This document shows, in pieces, positions 1-8,638 of a stretch of 64,000 bases of DNA. The stretch is from the NCBI GenBank assembly GCA_913064775.1, contig CAJYAD010000001.1, positions 124,001-188,000 on the forward strand. The letters are read 5' to 3'. The notes below the pieces were generated by a model. The model was given only the letters and a program-made list of their open reading frames with translations, did not search any database and had not been told where the DNA came from. Origin of the DNA: an uncultured Albidovulum sp. GTDB lineage: Bacteria; Pseudomonadota; Alphaproteobacteria; Rhodobacterales; Rhodobacteraceae. Each line of letters opens with the position of its first letter. Position 1 is the stretch's first letter. The position numbers and the translations under genes are program-made.

Positions 1-2
1 GC

Positions 3-1607
3 ACGCTTTATGCGGCGCATCTGATGCTGCCCGAGGCGCGCTCGTTGCTGGGGGCGATCGACAGGTCGAGACTGCCGCCGGCGGATCTGGCGCGGCTTGG
101 CGCCTTGCGGGCGGCGGTGCGGATCATGGGCGGCAAGCCGTTGGCGGCGGATCAGGCCGACAGCCCGCTTGCGCCGGCGAACAAGGGCTGGGCCGATTAC
201 CAATTCTGGGCGGCGCTGAACGCGATCCGCGCGAAAGAGGGCGACGGCATCCGCGACAACCTGCCCGCCGCTTTCGCGCGGCTGTCGGCCTATCCAAGGG
301 TCTATGCAGAAGCCTGCCTGCCGCTGTTCTTCGGCGCGGCGCTCGACATCGGCGACTGGGCCTTGGCCAAGCGCATCGCCGAACGTTTCGATGCCTATCC
401 CGAGTTGAAGGCGCGCCCGGTCTACAAGTATCTTCTGGGCCGCGCGGCCGAGGGTGTGCGCCGCCCCAACCGCGCGCGTCAGGCCTTCGGCGAGGCGGCG
501 CAGGGCAACGGCCCCTATGCCCGCCGCGCGATGATCGCGCTGGTCGATCTGGGCTTGCTGGACAAAAGCCTGTCGCCGTCCCGGGCGCAGGTGCTGCTGA
601 AGGACAACCTGTCGCGTTGGCAGGGCGGCACGATAGAGCTGGAGACCCTGCGGCGGCTGGTGCAGGTGGACCGCACGCTTGGCGACTGGCCCGACATGCT
701 GCTGACCTTGGGCCAATTGCTGCGCGATTTTCCGAAAAGCGAGGATGCCGGCCCCGCCCGGCGTCAGGCGCAGGGGCTGGTCGCGGCCTATTACAAGTTC
801 GCGCTGGATGGGAAGGTGCCGCTGTCGAAGCTGCTGGTCCTGCACCGGCGGCTGATCCCGCTCTACCGCTTCGACGCCGGGTTTGAGGACGGATCCGAGG
901 CCCTGGCGGCGCGGCTGTTGCAGCTGGGGGCGACGGCGATGGCGGCACAGGAATATGCGCGGATCTACGATACCCTGCGGCTGGGGGCCGAGGCCGGGCG
1001 CTGGCCGCAGGATCCGGCGCGGCTGAGCCGGCTGAAGCTGGGCGAGGCCGAGGCGCTGGCCGCGGGTGGGCGCTGGCACCAGGCGGCGCTGGCGCTGGCG
1101 GCGGTGGGCATGCCGCCAGCGGATCTTGCGGACCGAAAGGCGCTGTTGCAGGCGCAGATCCAGGCGGCGCTGGGTGATCCGCTGGCGGCTGCGGCTGCGG
1201 CGGCGCAGGTGACGGCGCCCGATCCCGCCGAGCTGCGCTTGCTGGCGCAATCGGCAATGGCGGCGCGGGACTGGAAGGCGGCGCGCAGCCGCTATCAGGG
1301 CCTGCGCAAGGCTGACCCCAAGGGCTTTGACGACACCGACGCGATCAACCTGCTGCTGGCTGCCTGGCATCTGGGCGACGGCGCCACCGCGCGGGCAATC
1401 GCCGCCGCCTATCCCGATCTGGGGGGCGCGGCCCATTGGGGCCGGATCGCGGGCGCGATCCTGGCCGAGCCCGCGACGATCTCGCCGTTGAAGCGCGCCG
1501 CGGCGCAAGCCCGGCTTGCCGGCGCGCAGGAAGTGATCGATCAGGTCGCGAAAGCGGCGGGGGCGGAGACATCCAACGGGAATGCCAAGAAGAAATCAGG
1601 CCCCTGA
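3..1607 (+). CDS. TPR-like helical repeat protein, 5' end cut by window edge
   Basis: The reading frame is open to the left edge (the first in-frame codons read TLYAAHL before the first ATG at 24), so the true start lies outside the window. What remains is a helix-rich, alanine/leucine-rich protein of more than 530 residues, with repeated units resembling TPRs (for example around residues 215-245, GDWPDMLLTLGQLLRDFP) and a lysine-rich tail. It sits directly upstream of flgE. In Rhodobacterales and rhizobia a protein of this kind often follows motB, and MotC of Sinorhizobium is a helical-repeat motility protein, so a MotC-like role in motor or flagellar assembly is possible. That assignment is inference from context; no diagnostic motif is visible. 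Confidence 0.6.
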   Translation, partial: TLYAAHLMLPEARSLLGAIDRSRLPPADLARLGALRAAVRIMGGKPLAADQADSPLAPANKGWADYQFWAALNAIRAKEGDGIRDNLPAAFARLSAYPRVYAEACLPLFFGAALDIGDWALAKRIAERFDAYPELKARPVYKYLLGRAAEGVRRPNRARQAFGEAAQGNGPYARRAMIALVDLGLLDKSLSPSRAQVLLKDNLSRWQGGTIELETLRRLVQVDRTLGDWPDMLLTLGQLLRDFPKSEDAGPARRQAQGLVAAYYKFALDGKVPLSKLLVLHRRLIPLYRFDAGFEDGSEALAARLLQLGATAMAAQEYARIYDTLRLGAEAGRWPQDPARLSRLKLGEAEALAAGGRWHQAALALAAVGMPPADLADRKALLQAQIQAALGDPLAAAAAAAQVTAPDPAELRLLAQSAMAARDWKAARSRYQGLRKADPKGFDDTDAINLLLAAWHLGDGATARAIAAAYPDLGGAAHWGRIAGAILAEPATISPLKRAAAQARLAGAQEVIDQVAKAAGAETSNGNAKKKSGP

Positions 1608-1685
1608 TGGTAAGTTCCATCTATTCAACGCCAGATCCTTGGACAGTCCGATACCGAAAAGAAATCCAAGGATTGTTGTGCTGTT

Positions 1686-1700
1686 TTAACCTCGGCTAAA
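1686..1700 (+). promoter_or_regulatory. Candidate CtrA-type box upstream of flgE
   Basis: The sequence TTAA-CCTCGGC-TAAA matches the CtrA consensus TTAA-N7-TTAA at 7 of 8 positions. It lies about 60 bp before the flgE start, in the only intergenic space (1608-1758) between the TPR-like gene and flgE. CtrA control of flagellar genes is established for several Rhodobacterales; use of this particular box is inferred. Confidence 0.5.
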
Positions 1701-1758
1701 CATCCTCGACCCATTTCCTATTCAAGCGGCCTTCTGGTCATGGAAAAGGAGTTCTTCG

Positions 1759-3063
1759 ATGAGCATCTCGAGCGCGATGGAAACCGGGGTTAGCGGGCTT
1801 TTCGCCAACTCCACCGCGATCGGCCGGGTATCGGAGAACATCGCCAACGCCAATACCGTCGGCTACAAGCGCCGTTTCGCCGAGATGGTGACCACCACGG
1901 CCGGCACTGGCGGCGGCGACGCAGGCGCCGGGGTGGCGGCGGTGGAAGACAGTACCGTCACGCTGGGCGGTGCGCTGCAAAGCACCGCCTCGCCGACCGA
2001 TCTGGCGGTAAGCGGCAACGGCTTTTTCGTGGTTTCGAGCGCCCCCAACGATCCGGTGCAGTCGCATTACATGCTGACCCGGGCGGGGTCGTTCTCGCCC
2101 GACGCGAACGGCAACCTGCGCAATGCGGCGGGCTATTATCTGGCGGGCTATGAATACGGCAGCGGCGGCTCGTTGCAGCAGGTCGACCGCAACAGTTTCT
2201 CGGGCATGAAGACGGTGAATGTCGACAACGCCACGATCCAGCCCTCGGCGACCAGCAAGATCGGTGTGCAGGGCAATCTGCCTTCGCAAGAGACCGGGGT
2301 TGCGACCCCGGGCGCGCCGTTCACCTCGTCGACGGAATATTACAACGCGCTGGGCGCCACCGGGCGCATCCTGTTCAACTGGCAGCCGACCTCGACCCCG
2401 AGCCAATGGGTGGCGTCGATCTCCGATGACGCGGGCAACACTTATGGCTCGGTCACCATGACTTTCGCCAATTCCGGCCCTACGGCGGGTGAGCCTCAAT
2501 CCTATTCGGGCGTCACCTCGACGGCGACCGCGCCGGCGGGCTTCAGCTTCAACACCGCCACCGGCACCGGCACGCTGACCGTGAACAACGGCACCACGCC
2601 GCAGACCATCCAGATCGCGCTGGGCACGCCGGGCACGGCCGACGGCATGACCCAGTTCGCGGGCGATTTTACGCCCCAGACCTTCGGCAAGGACGGCGCG
2701 GCGTCGGGCAAGCTGTCCAGCGTCGAGGTCGATGCCAAGGGCAATCTGGTGGGGGTGTTCGACAATGGCACCCGCAAGGAGCTGTACCAGATCCCGCTGG
2801 GTCAGGTGACCAATCCCAACGGTCTGACCGCGGTCAACGGCAATGCCTACAAGCTGTCCACCGCCGCCGGGGCCTATTTCAACGCCCCCACCGGCAGCGG
2901 CGGCACCGGCAAGATCGTGTCGAAGACGCTGGAAGGGTCGAACGTCGACATCGCGCAGGAGTTGACCGATCTGATCCGCATCCAGCGCTCTTATTCGACC
3001 AACGCCAAGATCATCACCACCATGGACCAGATGTTGCAGGAAACCGCGCAGTTGAAGCGCTGA
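1759..3063 (+). CDS. flgE: Flagellar hook protein FlgE
   Basis: This 434-residue protein builds the flexible hook joining rod and filament. Its N-terminus carries the axial-family signature (SENIANANTVGYKRR, about residues 28-42) and its C-terminus the matching FlgE/FlgK-type helix (VDIAQELTDLIRIQRSY). The middle is serine/threonine/glycine-rich, as expected for surface-exposed hook domains. The ATG has a strong AAGGAG ribosome-binding site nine bases upstream. It is the first gene of flgE-flgK-flgL and follows a candidate CtrA box. Length is in the usual range for alphaproteobacterial FlgE. Confidence 0.96.
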   Translation: MSISSAMETGVSGLFANSTAIGRVSENIANANTVGYKRRFAEMVTTTAGTGGGDAGAGVAAVEDSTVTLGGALQSTASPTDLAVSGNGFFVVSSAPNDPVQSHYMLTRAGSFSPDANGNLRNAAGYYLAGYEYGSGGSLQQVDRNSFSGMKTVNVDNATIQPSATSKIGVQGNLPSQETGVATPGAPFTSSTEYYNALGATGRILFNWQPTSTPSQWVASISDDAGNTYGSVTMTFANSGPTAGEPQSYSGVTSTATAPAGFSFNTATGTGTLTVNNGTTPQTIQIALGTPGTADGMTQFAGDFTPQTFGKDGAASGKLSSVEVDAKGNLVGVFDNGTRKELYQIPLGQVTNPNGLTAVNGNAYKLSTAAGAYFNAPTGSGGTGKIVSKTLEGSNVDIAQELTDLIRIQRSYSTNAKIITTMDQMLQETAQLKR

Positions 3064-3088
3064 TCCGGCCTGACAGGAGCCATTCGGG

Positions 3089-4510
3089 ATGAGCCTTAAC
3101 AGCGCCCTTCAGGTCAGCCGCAGCGGGCTGGAGGCCACGCAGGCCTGGTCCGACCTGACATCGCGCAATATCGCCAATGCGAATACCGAAGGCTATGTGC
3201 GCAAGGACGTGTCCTTGTCGACGCTGGCGCCGGGCACTGGCGGCGGTGGCGTAGTGTCGGAGGTCAAGCGCGAGGTGGACGCCTCGCTCGACCGGATGTA
3301 TCGCTCCGAGACCGGCAAGATGGCCAAGCAGCAGCAGATCTACGAGGGCGTGCAGGCCTATACGGCCGTGCTGGGCACCAGCAGCAGCGACACCTCGCCG
3401 CTGACCAAGCTGACGGCGCTGCAGACCAGTTTTGACACGCTGGTCAACAGCCCCGGCGACGCCGCCGCGCAGCGCGGGACGCTGGATGCGGCCAAGGCGC
3501 TGACGGTGTCGCTGAACAACACCGCCGGCGCGCTGCAGCAGGTCGGAAGCGAGGTCACCACCGAGATCAAGTACAACGTCACCGACGTGAACCGCGCGCT
3601 TCTGAAGATCGCCGATCTGAACAAGTCGCTGACCTCGGCCGTGGCCAATTCCACCGGCAGCACGGAATTGCAGGACGCGGTGGGCCAGCAGGTGCAGGCG
3701 GTCGCGAAGATCATGGATGTGCAGCTGCGCACCGATGGCATGGGGCGGGTCAGCCTTTACACCTCGGGCGGGACCCAGCTGATCGACGGCAGCAATGTGG
3801 CCAGCGTGCGCTACGATCAGGCCTCGGGCAAGCTCTACGCCGGCCCGACCGAGATCACCCCCGGCAGCGCCGGTGTGCGCGGCTTCGACGGCGGCAGTCT
3901 GGCGGGGCTGTTTGCGCTGAAGACCGAGATCCTGCCCACCTATCAGAACCAGCTCGACAGTATGGCGGCAGCTTTGGTGCAGGGGTTTCAGGGCGCCGAT
4001 GCCTCGCTGTCGGCGGGGCAGGCGGGGCTGTTCACCGATGCCGGCGCGGCGTTCAACCCTGCCAATCTGTCGGGGCTGGCGGGGCGGATCGCGGTGACTG
4101 CGGCGGTCGATCCGGCGCAGGGCGGCGCGCTCAGCCGGATCCGCGACGGGATGGGGGCCGCGACGCCCGGCGTCAACGGCAACGCGACCCAGATTGCCGC
4201 CTTCCAGAAGGTGTTTGCCGCGCCCGTTGCCGTCACCGCCGCGACCGATCTTCCCGCCGGGCTATCGCTGCGCGACTTCGCCGCCAACATGATCAGCTAT
4301 CAGCAGGTCAAGGGCACGCAGGCGCAACAGAACTACACCGCATTGTCCACCTCGGCCCAGACGATCAACGCCTCGCGTCAGGGGATCGAGGGGGTGAATA
4401 TCGACGATGAACTGCAAAAGCTGATCGTCATTCAGCACAGCTATGCCGCCAATTCCAAGATGATGGGCACCATCTCGCAGATGATGGACGACCTCATCAA
4501 GGCGGTCTGA
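3089..4510 (+). CDS. flgK: Flagellar hook-associated protein 1, FlgK
   Basis: This 473-residue protein forms the first hook-filament junction ring. The N-terminus has the axial signature (SRNIANANTEGYVRKD) and the C-terminus the GVNIDDELQKLIVIQHSYAA-type helix typical of FlgK. The gene starts 25 bp after flgE with a CAGGAG ribosome-binding site and ends 8 bp before flgL, so the three are probably co-transcribed. It is shorter than the enterobacterial protein (about 547 residues), the loss being in the variable middle domains, which is common in this group. Confidence 0.95.
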   Translation: MSLNSALQVSRSGLEATQAWSDLTSRNIANANTEGYVRKDVSLSTLAPGTGGGGVVSEVKREVDASLDRMYRSETGKMAKQQQIYEGVQAYTAVLGTSSSDTSPLTKLTALQTSFDTLVNSPGDAAAQRGTLDAAKALTVSLNNTAGALQQVGSEVTTEIKYNVTDVNRALLKIADLNKSLTSAVANSTGSTELQDAVGQQVQAVAKIMDVQLRTDGMGRVSLYTSGGTQLIDGSNVASVRYDQASGKLYAGPTEITPGSAGVRGFDGGSLAGLFALKTEILPTYQNQLDSMAAALVQGFQGADASLSAGQAGLFTDAGAAFNPANLSGLAGRIAVTAAVDPAQGGALSRIRDGMGAATPGVNGNATQIAAFQKVFAAPVAVTAATDLPAGLSLRDFAANMISYQQVKGTQAQQNYTALSTSAQTINASRQGIEGVNIDDELQKLIVIQHSYAANSKMMGTISQMMDDLIKAV

Positions 4511-4518
4511 GAGGGGCC

Positions 4519-5595
4519 ATGATCAACATTCTCAATCCGCTATCGACGCTGATCGCCAGCCAGAATTCCCGGCGTGACGTGGCCCGGCTGCAGGTGGAAC
4601 TGCAACAGGCCAGTCAGGAGGTGTCCTCGGGCGTGCGCGCCAATGTCTTCGCCGATCTGGGGCAGACGGCGTCGATTCCGATGTTGCTGCGCGCGCAGAT
4701 GGACCAGACCGATGCCTTCGCGCAGTCGAACTCGCTGCTGGGCAACAAGTTGGACGTGATGGCCACCGCGCTGGGCTCGGTGCACGATTCCGCCCAGTCG
4801 GTGATCGCGCAGGCGGTGGCGAACCTGCAACAACCCGGCGCCGACGCGACGACGCTGCAACAGACGGCGAAGGCCGCGCTCGACCAGATCACCACCGCGC
4901 TGAACGCCAATTTCGCCGGCGAATATCTGTTCTCGGGCACCACCAGCAACCAGCCGCCGCTACAGGTCCAGAGCCAGACCAACAGCACCACCGGCCTGTC
5001 GCCGCAGGGGGTGATCGCCGGGATCGTCGGGGCGGGCCCCACCAGCGCGGCGGATGCCGCCACCAAGGCCGGGCAGATCGACGCGGTGTTCAATTCCACC
5101 ACCGGCACGGGGCAGGATTTCGAGGCCACCTTCTACAATGGCACCCCCGCAAAGGATGCCTCGGGCAATCCCAATCCCCGCGTGGCCGGCCAGATCGACC
5201 GGGGGCAAAACGTCGATTACGGCATTCAGGCGAACGATCCCTCGATCCGTGGCATCCTGAAGGGGCTGACCATGCTGGCCTCGACCGATCCGTCGAAGAT
5301 CAGCGATCCGGGGGCCTACAAGGCGTGGATGGCTTCGGCCGTGGGGGCGCTGTCGGACGGGATCGCGGGGCTGACCGATGCCCAGGCGCAGCTGGGCAGC
5401 CAGCAAAAGCTGGTCTCGGACATTGCGACGCGGCAGAGCGATCTGAAGAGCGTCTACACCAACCGCATCAACGCCTTCGAGGGCGTCGATCCTTATACCG
5501 CCGCCAGCCGCCTGACCCAGCTGCAGACACAGCTGCAGGCGACCTATGCGGCCACCGCGCGGATCAGCAAGCTGAGCATCCTGAACTATATGTAG
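4519..5595 (+). CDS. flgL: Flagellar hook-associated protein 3, FlgL
   Basis: This 358-residue flagellin-like protein forms the second hook-filament junction zone. The N-terminal helix (residues 1-60) and the C-terminal helix (LTQLQTQLQATYAATARISKLSI) match the FlgL/flagellin superfamily, and the middle contains the GEYLFSGTTSNQPPL segment seen in FlgL. A GAGAGGGGCC ribosome-binding region precedes the ATG. It is the last gene of flgE-flgK-flgL and ends only 3 bp before the stop of the convergent ftcR. Confidence 0.94.
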   Translation: MINILNPLSTLIASQNSRRDVARLQVELQQASQEVSSGVRANVFADLGQTASIPMLLRAQMDQTDAFAQSNSLLGNKLDVMATALGSVHDSAQSVIAQAVANLQQPGADATTLQQTAKAALDQITTALNANFAGEYLFSGTTSNQPPLQVQSQTNSTTGLSPQGVIAGIVGAGPTSAADAATKAGQIDAVFNSTTGTGQDFEATFYNGTPAKDASGNPNPRVAGQIDRGQNVDYGIQANDPSIRGILKGLTMLASTDPSKISDPGAYKAWMASAVGALSDGIAGLTDAQAQLGSQQKLVSDIATRQSDLKSVYTNRINAFEGVDPYTAASRLTQLQTQLQATYAATARISKLSILNYM

Positions 5596-5598
5596 GGG

Positions 5599-6312
5599 CT
5601 ATTCGGCGGCGATCGTGGCGGGCTTGAGGTCGGCGGCGCTGAACTTGTAGCCGCGGCCATAGACGGTTTCGATATATTGATGGCCGCTGGCGGCCGCCGT
5701 CGACAGCTTCTTGCGCAGCTTGCAGATGTAGACGTCGATCACCTTGTCGAAGGGCTGATCGTCGTCCATGCCGTAGACCGCATCATAGATCGCCGCGCGG
5801 CTGACCACGCGGTTCGCGCTGAGCACCAGATGCTGGAAGATCGCGTGCTCGCGCCGCGACAGCCGAACCCGCTCGCCCGAGACCTCGGGGTCGCGGCCGT
5901 CGAAGAAGGCCTCGACCTCGCCCACGGTGACGCTTTCGGCGGCATGGCCATAGATGCGGCGGTTGATCGCGTTGATCCGGCTGGCGATCTCGGCGCCGTC
6001 GGCCTGCGGGCCCAGAACATCGTCGGCCCCGGCATCAAGCAGCGGCGCCGGATCGCCCCCCGAGGGCTGCCCGGGCAGAACCAGCAGCGGATTCTGACAG
6101 CCCTGCTTGCGGATGAGGCGAATAAGCGCCAGCGCCCGCGGCGTGGTGCCGATCAGGATCGCGCGGGTGTCGCTGCCCTTGCGGTTCAGGCGCTCCAGAT
6201 CCGATCCGAAGAAGGTCTCTTCCACCGTCACCGGCTGCAAGGGGGTGCCGCGCAGCCGGTCCATAAGCGTCCGGCGCGCGGCCTCGCGGGGTTCGTAGAC
6301 ATAGAGATACAT
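5599..6312 (-). CDS. ftcR: FtcR-type atypical response regulator of flagellar genes
   Basis: This 237-residue regulator has an N-terminal receiver-like fold (residues 1-118) and a C-terminal OmpR/PhoB-type winged helix (about 130-228, FDGRDPEVSGERVRLSRREH then DVYICKLRKKL and GRGYKF). It resembles FtcR/Rem of Brucella and Sinorhizobium, which activate flagellar operons. The receiver lacks the acidic pair (YEPRE in place of DD) and the phospho-aspartate strand reads AILIGTTPRA, so phosphorylation is unlikely. The start at 6312 is chosen over an upstream in-frame extension because AGAGG precedes it and MYLYVYEP begins the first receiver strand. It is divergent from flgI and convergent with flgL. 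Confidence 0.85.
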   Translation of the reverse strand: MYLYVYEPREAARRTLMDRLRGTPLQPVTVEETFFGSDLERLNRKGSDTRAILIGTTPRALALIRLIRKQGCQNPLLVLPGQPSGGDPAPLLDAGADDVLGPQADGAEIASRINAINRRIYGHAAESVTVGEVEAFFDGRDPEVSGERVRLSRREHAIFQHLVLSANRVVSRAAIYDAVYGMDDDQPFDKVIDVYICKLRKKLSTAAASGHQYIETVYGRGYKFSAADLKPATIAAE

Positions 6313-6392
6313 GTCTGGATCGCCTCTGTGGTCCTTGCGCACGATTGGGATGAGCTTAGGCGGCGCAAGAATTGTGGTCAACAGTAAATGAA

Positions 6393-6403
6393 TTAATACT
6401 TGC
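6393..6403 (+). promoter_or_regulatory. Shared 11-bp motif in ftcR/flgI divergent region
   Basis: TTAATACTTGC lies in the 187-bp AT-rich space between ftcR and flgI. Closely similar sequences occur between fliF and fliL (TTTATACTTGC, 17321) and on the minus strand between flgB and fliI (TTAATTCTTGC, 26389-26399). It could be a CtrA half-site, a -10-like element or a binding site for the FtcR-type regulator. Confidence 0.4.
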
Positions 6404-6499
6404 TGGACTTCATGAATAGAATTGAGTAATTCTTTGGAAAGACCTTGTCCGGGGGTTTTCCGGATCCGTCGATGTCTGGCCCTGTCGAGAGGACCTGCC

Positions 6500-7639
6500 A
6501 TGTCCGCCTTCCTTGCCATCCTTCCGCGCCGGGCCCCGATTGCGTTGATCCTGGCCGCGCTGGCTCTGGGCTTCGCGCTGCTCGCGCCCGGCGCGGGACA
6601 GGCCGAGGTGCGCATCAAGGACATCGCCCAGTTCGAGGGCGTGCGTGACAACCAGTTGGTCGGCTATGGTCTGGTGGTGGGGCTGAACGGCTCGGGCGAC
6701 ACGCTGCGCAACAGCCCGTTCACCCGCAAGTCGATCGAGGGGATGCTGGAACGCCTGGGCGTCGGCAACCTCAGCCAGGACGCGATCAAGACGCGCAACA
6801 CCGCGGCGGTGATGGTGACGGCAAAGCTGGCGCCGTTCTCGCGCCGGGGGTCGAACATCGACGTGACGGTCTCGTCGCTGGGCGACGCCACCAGCCTGCG
6901 CGGCGGCACGCTGATCGTGACCCCGCTGACCGGCGCCGATGGCGAGATCTACGCCGTGGCCCAGGGGCCGGTGGCGGTGGCGGGCTATAATGCCAAGGGC
7001 AACGCCGCCAGCGTGACCTCGGGCGTGCCGACCGCCGCCCGCATCGCCAACGGCGCGATCGTCGAGCGCGAGGTGAAGTTCAATCTGAATTCGCTCAGCT
7101 CGGTGCGGCTGGCGCTGCGCACCCCCGATTTCACCACCGCCGAGCGGGTGCGCGATGTGATCGACGGCAAGCTGGGGGCGGGGACGGCACGGGTGCTCGA
7201 CAGCGGCACAATCCAGGTGCAGCGCCGTGGCAAGGAGGACGTCCCCGGCATGCTGGCCTCGATCGAGCGGCTGCGGGTGAAGGCCGACAGCGTCGCCAAG
7301 GTGGTGATCGACGAAAAGACCGGCACCATCGTGATCGGGGAAAACGTCCGCATCGACCGGGTGGCGATTTCCGAGGGTGGCCTGACGGTGAAGGTGCGCG
7401 AGCACTACAAGGTCAGCCAGCCCAAGCCCTTGTCGATCGGCAACACCGTGGTGGTGCCCGAGACCAACCTGAAGGTCGAGGAGAAGAACACCAAGTTCAC
7501 CGTGCTCGACGGCGATGTCAGCCTGCAGGATCTGGTCGACGGGCTGAACGCGATCGGGGTGACGGCGCGGCAGACCATCGGGATCTTGCAGGCGATCAAG
7601 GCCGCCGGCGCGCTGCATGCGGAATTGGAGATCATCTAG
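6500..7639 (+). CDS. flgI: Flagellar P-ring protein FlgI
   Basis: FlgI forms the periplasmic P ring, the bushing of the rod in the peptidoglycan layer. The 379-residue protein has an N-terminal signal peptide (hydrophobic residues about 12-30, likely cut after GQA before EVRIKD), followed by the family's VRIKDIAQFEGVRDNQLVGYGLVVGLNGSGD. The C-terminus (LVDGLNAIGVTARQTIGILQAIKAAGALHAEL) is also diagnostic. The start at 6500 is preferred to an upstream in-frame ATG at 6422 because GAGAGG precedes it and the signal peptide follows directly. It is first in flgI-flgJ-flgN. Confidence 0.96.
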   Translation: MSAFLAILPRRAPIALILAALALGFALLAPGAGQAEVRIKDIAQFEGVRDNQLVGYGLVVGLNGSGDTLRNSPFTRKSIEGMLERLGVGNLSQDAIKTRNTAAVMVTAKLAPFSRRGSNIDVTVSSLGDATSLRGGTLIVTPLTGADGEIYAVAQGPVAVAGYNAKGNAASVTSGVPTAARIANGAIVEREVKFNLNSLSSVRLALRTPDFTTAERVRDVIDGKLGAGTARVLDSGTIQVQRRGKEDVPGMLASIERLRVKADSVAKVVIDEKTGTIVIGENVRIDRVAISEGGLTVKVREHYKVSQPKPLSIGNTVVVPETNLKVEEKNTKFTVLDGDVSLQDLVDGLNAIGVTARQTIGILQAIKAAGALHAELEII

Positions 7640-7642
7640 ACC

Positions 7643-7978
7643 ATGGTCGACGCACCCGCCTCCAGAATGCCTGTCCGTCCCCTGCTGTCAGAGTCGCCGT
7701 CGAAAGCCTCTGCCTCTGCCTCCGCCACCGACCCGCTGGCGGCCAAGCGCAAGGCGGCGGCGAAGGATTTCGAGACCGTGTTCCTGGGCCAGATGGTCGA
7801 TCAGATGATGAAGACGGTGAAGCTGGGCGGCATGGACGGGGGCCACGCGCAGGAATTGTGGCGCAGCTTCCTGTCGCGCGCCATCGCCGAGCAGATTTCC
7901 CAGACCGATACCACCGGCATTGCCCAGTCGGTCGAGCGCACGCTGCAGGCCTATGGCTCGAAAGGACCGCGCACATGA
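7643..7978 (+). CDS. flgJ: Rod-binding protein, FlgJ N-terminal type
   Basis: This 111-residue protein matches only the rod-binding half of FlgJ (AAKDFETVFLGQMVDQMMKTV, then a second helix and VERTLQAYG). It has no C-terminal muramidase domain, which enterobacterial FlgJ carries fused. Peptidoglycan opening for the rod is probably supplied by the lytic transglycosylase at 23998-24888, as SltF does in Rhodobacter sphaeroides. It starts 3 bp after flgI and its stop overlaps the next start (ATGA), indicating translational coupling. Confidence 0.88.
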   Translation: MVDAPASRMPVRPLLSESPSKASASASATDPLAAKRKAAAKDFETVFLGQMVDQMMKTVKLGGMDGGHAQELWRSFLSRAIAEQISQTDTTGIAQSVERTLQAYGSKGPRT

Positions 7979-8463
7979 CCCCCGAACCCGGCCGCATGGC
8001 CCGCCGTATCGCCGCCCGCCGCGCCCATGGCGACGCCGCTCCGATCACCGAAGAGGACGCCCAGAACCTGGCGCAGTTCGACGCCGACGTCGCCGCCGTG
8101 ACCGAGGTGCTGCGCACCGAGATCGCCGCGATCGAGGCGGGCCGCATCGACGAGGTCACCGATCTTTATCCGCGCAAGGCCGAGCTGTTGAAGCGGATCG
8201 AGGTGCTGATGCCGGTGGTCGAGCCCTTCCTGAGCGCCCGGATCGACACCGATCCCGACCTGCGCGCCCGTCTGGCCGCCCTGAAGGCCGCCGTCAGCGA
8301 GGACGGCGCCTTGCTGGAACGGATCTCGGAGGCGACGACCGCGATCGTGCGCGAGATCGACAAGATCCGCGACCGCCACAGCCTGAACGGCCTTTACGGC
8401 AAGCGGGGCGAGCGCCGGGCCGACCCCTCGCAGACCCCTCGCGGAATTGACAAGACTTTGTGA
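7975..8463 (+). CDS. FlgN-like flagellar export chaperone (probable)
   Basis: This 162-residue helical protein has a central charged region typical of the FlgN fold (about residues 35-140, FDADVAAVTEVLRTEIAAIE ... PRKAELLKRIEVL). FlgN chaperones hold FlgK and FlgL before export; both substrates are encoded in this cluster. The start overlaps the flgJ stop by ATGA, giving one operon flgI-flgJ-flgN. Identity rests on predicted helix pattern and position rather than on an invariant motif. Confidence 0.65.
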   Translation: MTPEPGRMARRIAARRAHGDAAPITEEDAQNLAQFDADVAAVTEVLRTEIAAIEAGRIDEVTDLYPRKAELLKRIEVLMPVVEPFLSARIDTDPDLRARLAALKAAVSEDGALLERISEATTAIVREIDKIRDRHSLNGLYGKRGERRADPSQTPRGIDKTL

Positions 8464-8532
8464 TTCCGCCACTTTTTCGACACAATTGAGGTGGCGCGAG
8501 GCGGTCTCTGTGACCCGATCGACACGCTCACG

Positions 8533-8547
8533 TTAACCATCCCTTAA
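8533..8547 (+). promoter_or_regulatory. Perfect CtrA box upstream of flagellin
   Basis: TTAA-CCATCCC-TTAA matches the CtrA consensus TTAA-N7-TTAA at all eight positions, and the first half also reads TTAACCAT, a known extended half-site. It lies 92 bp before the flagellin start in the 175-bp gap after the flgN-like gene. Confidence 0.75.
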
Positions 8548-8570
8548 CCTTTTCCGCAAGTTTCATTTCC

Positions 8571-8625
8571 ACGGTTCAGACCGTTTCCCGACAGAATGCG
8601 GGAGTGATTGAGAAAGAAACCTCAA
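8571..8625 (+). promoter_or_regulatory. Structured flagellin 5' leader
   Basis: The leader between the CtrA box and the flagellin ATG can form ACGGT/ACCGT (8571-8575 with 8580-8584), CCCG/CGGG (8587-8590 with 8599-8602) and TTGAG/CTCAA (8608-8612 with 8621-8625). The last stem abuts the ribosome-binding region CGGAG. FlbT binds the flagellin mRNA leader in Caulobacter, and flbT lies two genes downstream, so post-transcriptional control here is plausible but unproven. Confidence 0.4.
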
Positions 8626-8638
8626 CGGAGAACAGAAA

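Noticed and set aside
5677-6387. Plus-strand open frame opposite ftcR
   Set aside because: The minus-strand frame encodes an intact winged-helix regulator; the plus-strand product is featureless and Gln/Arg-rich.
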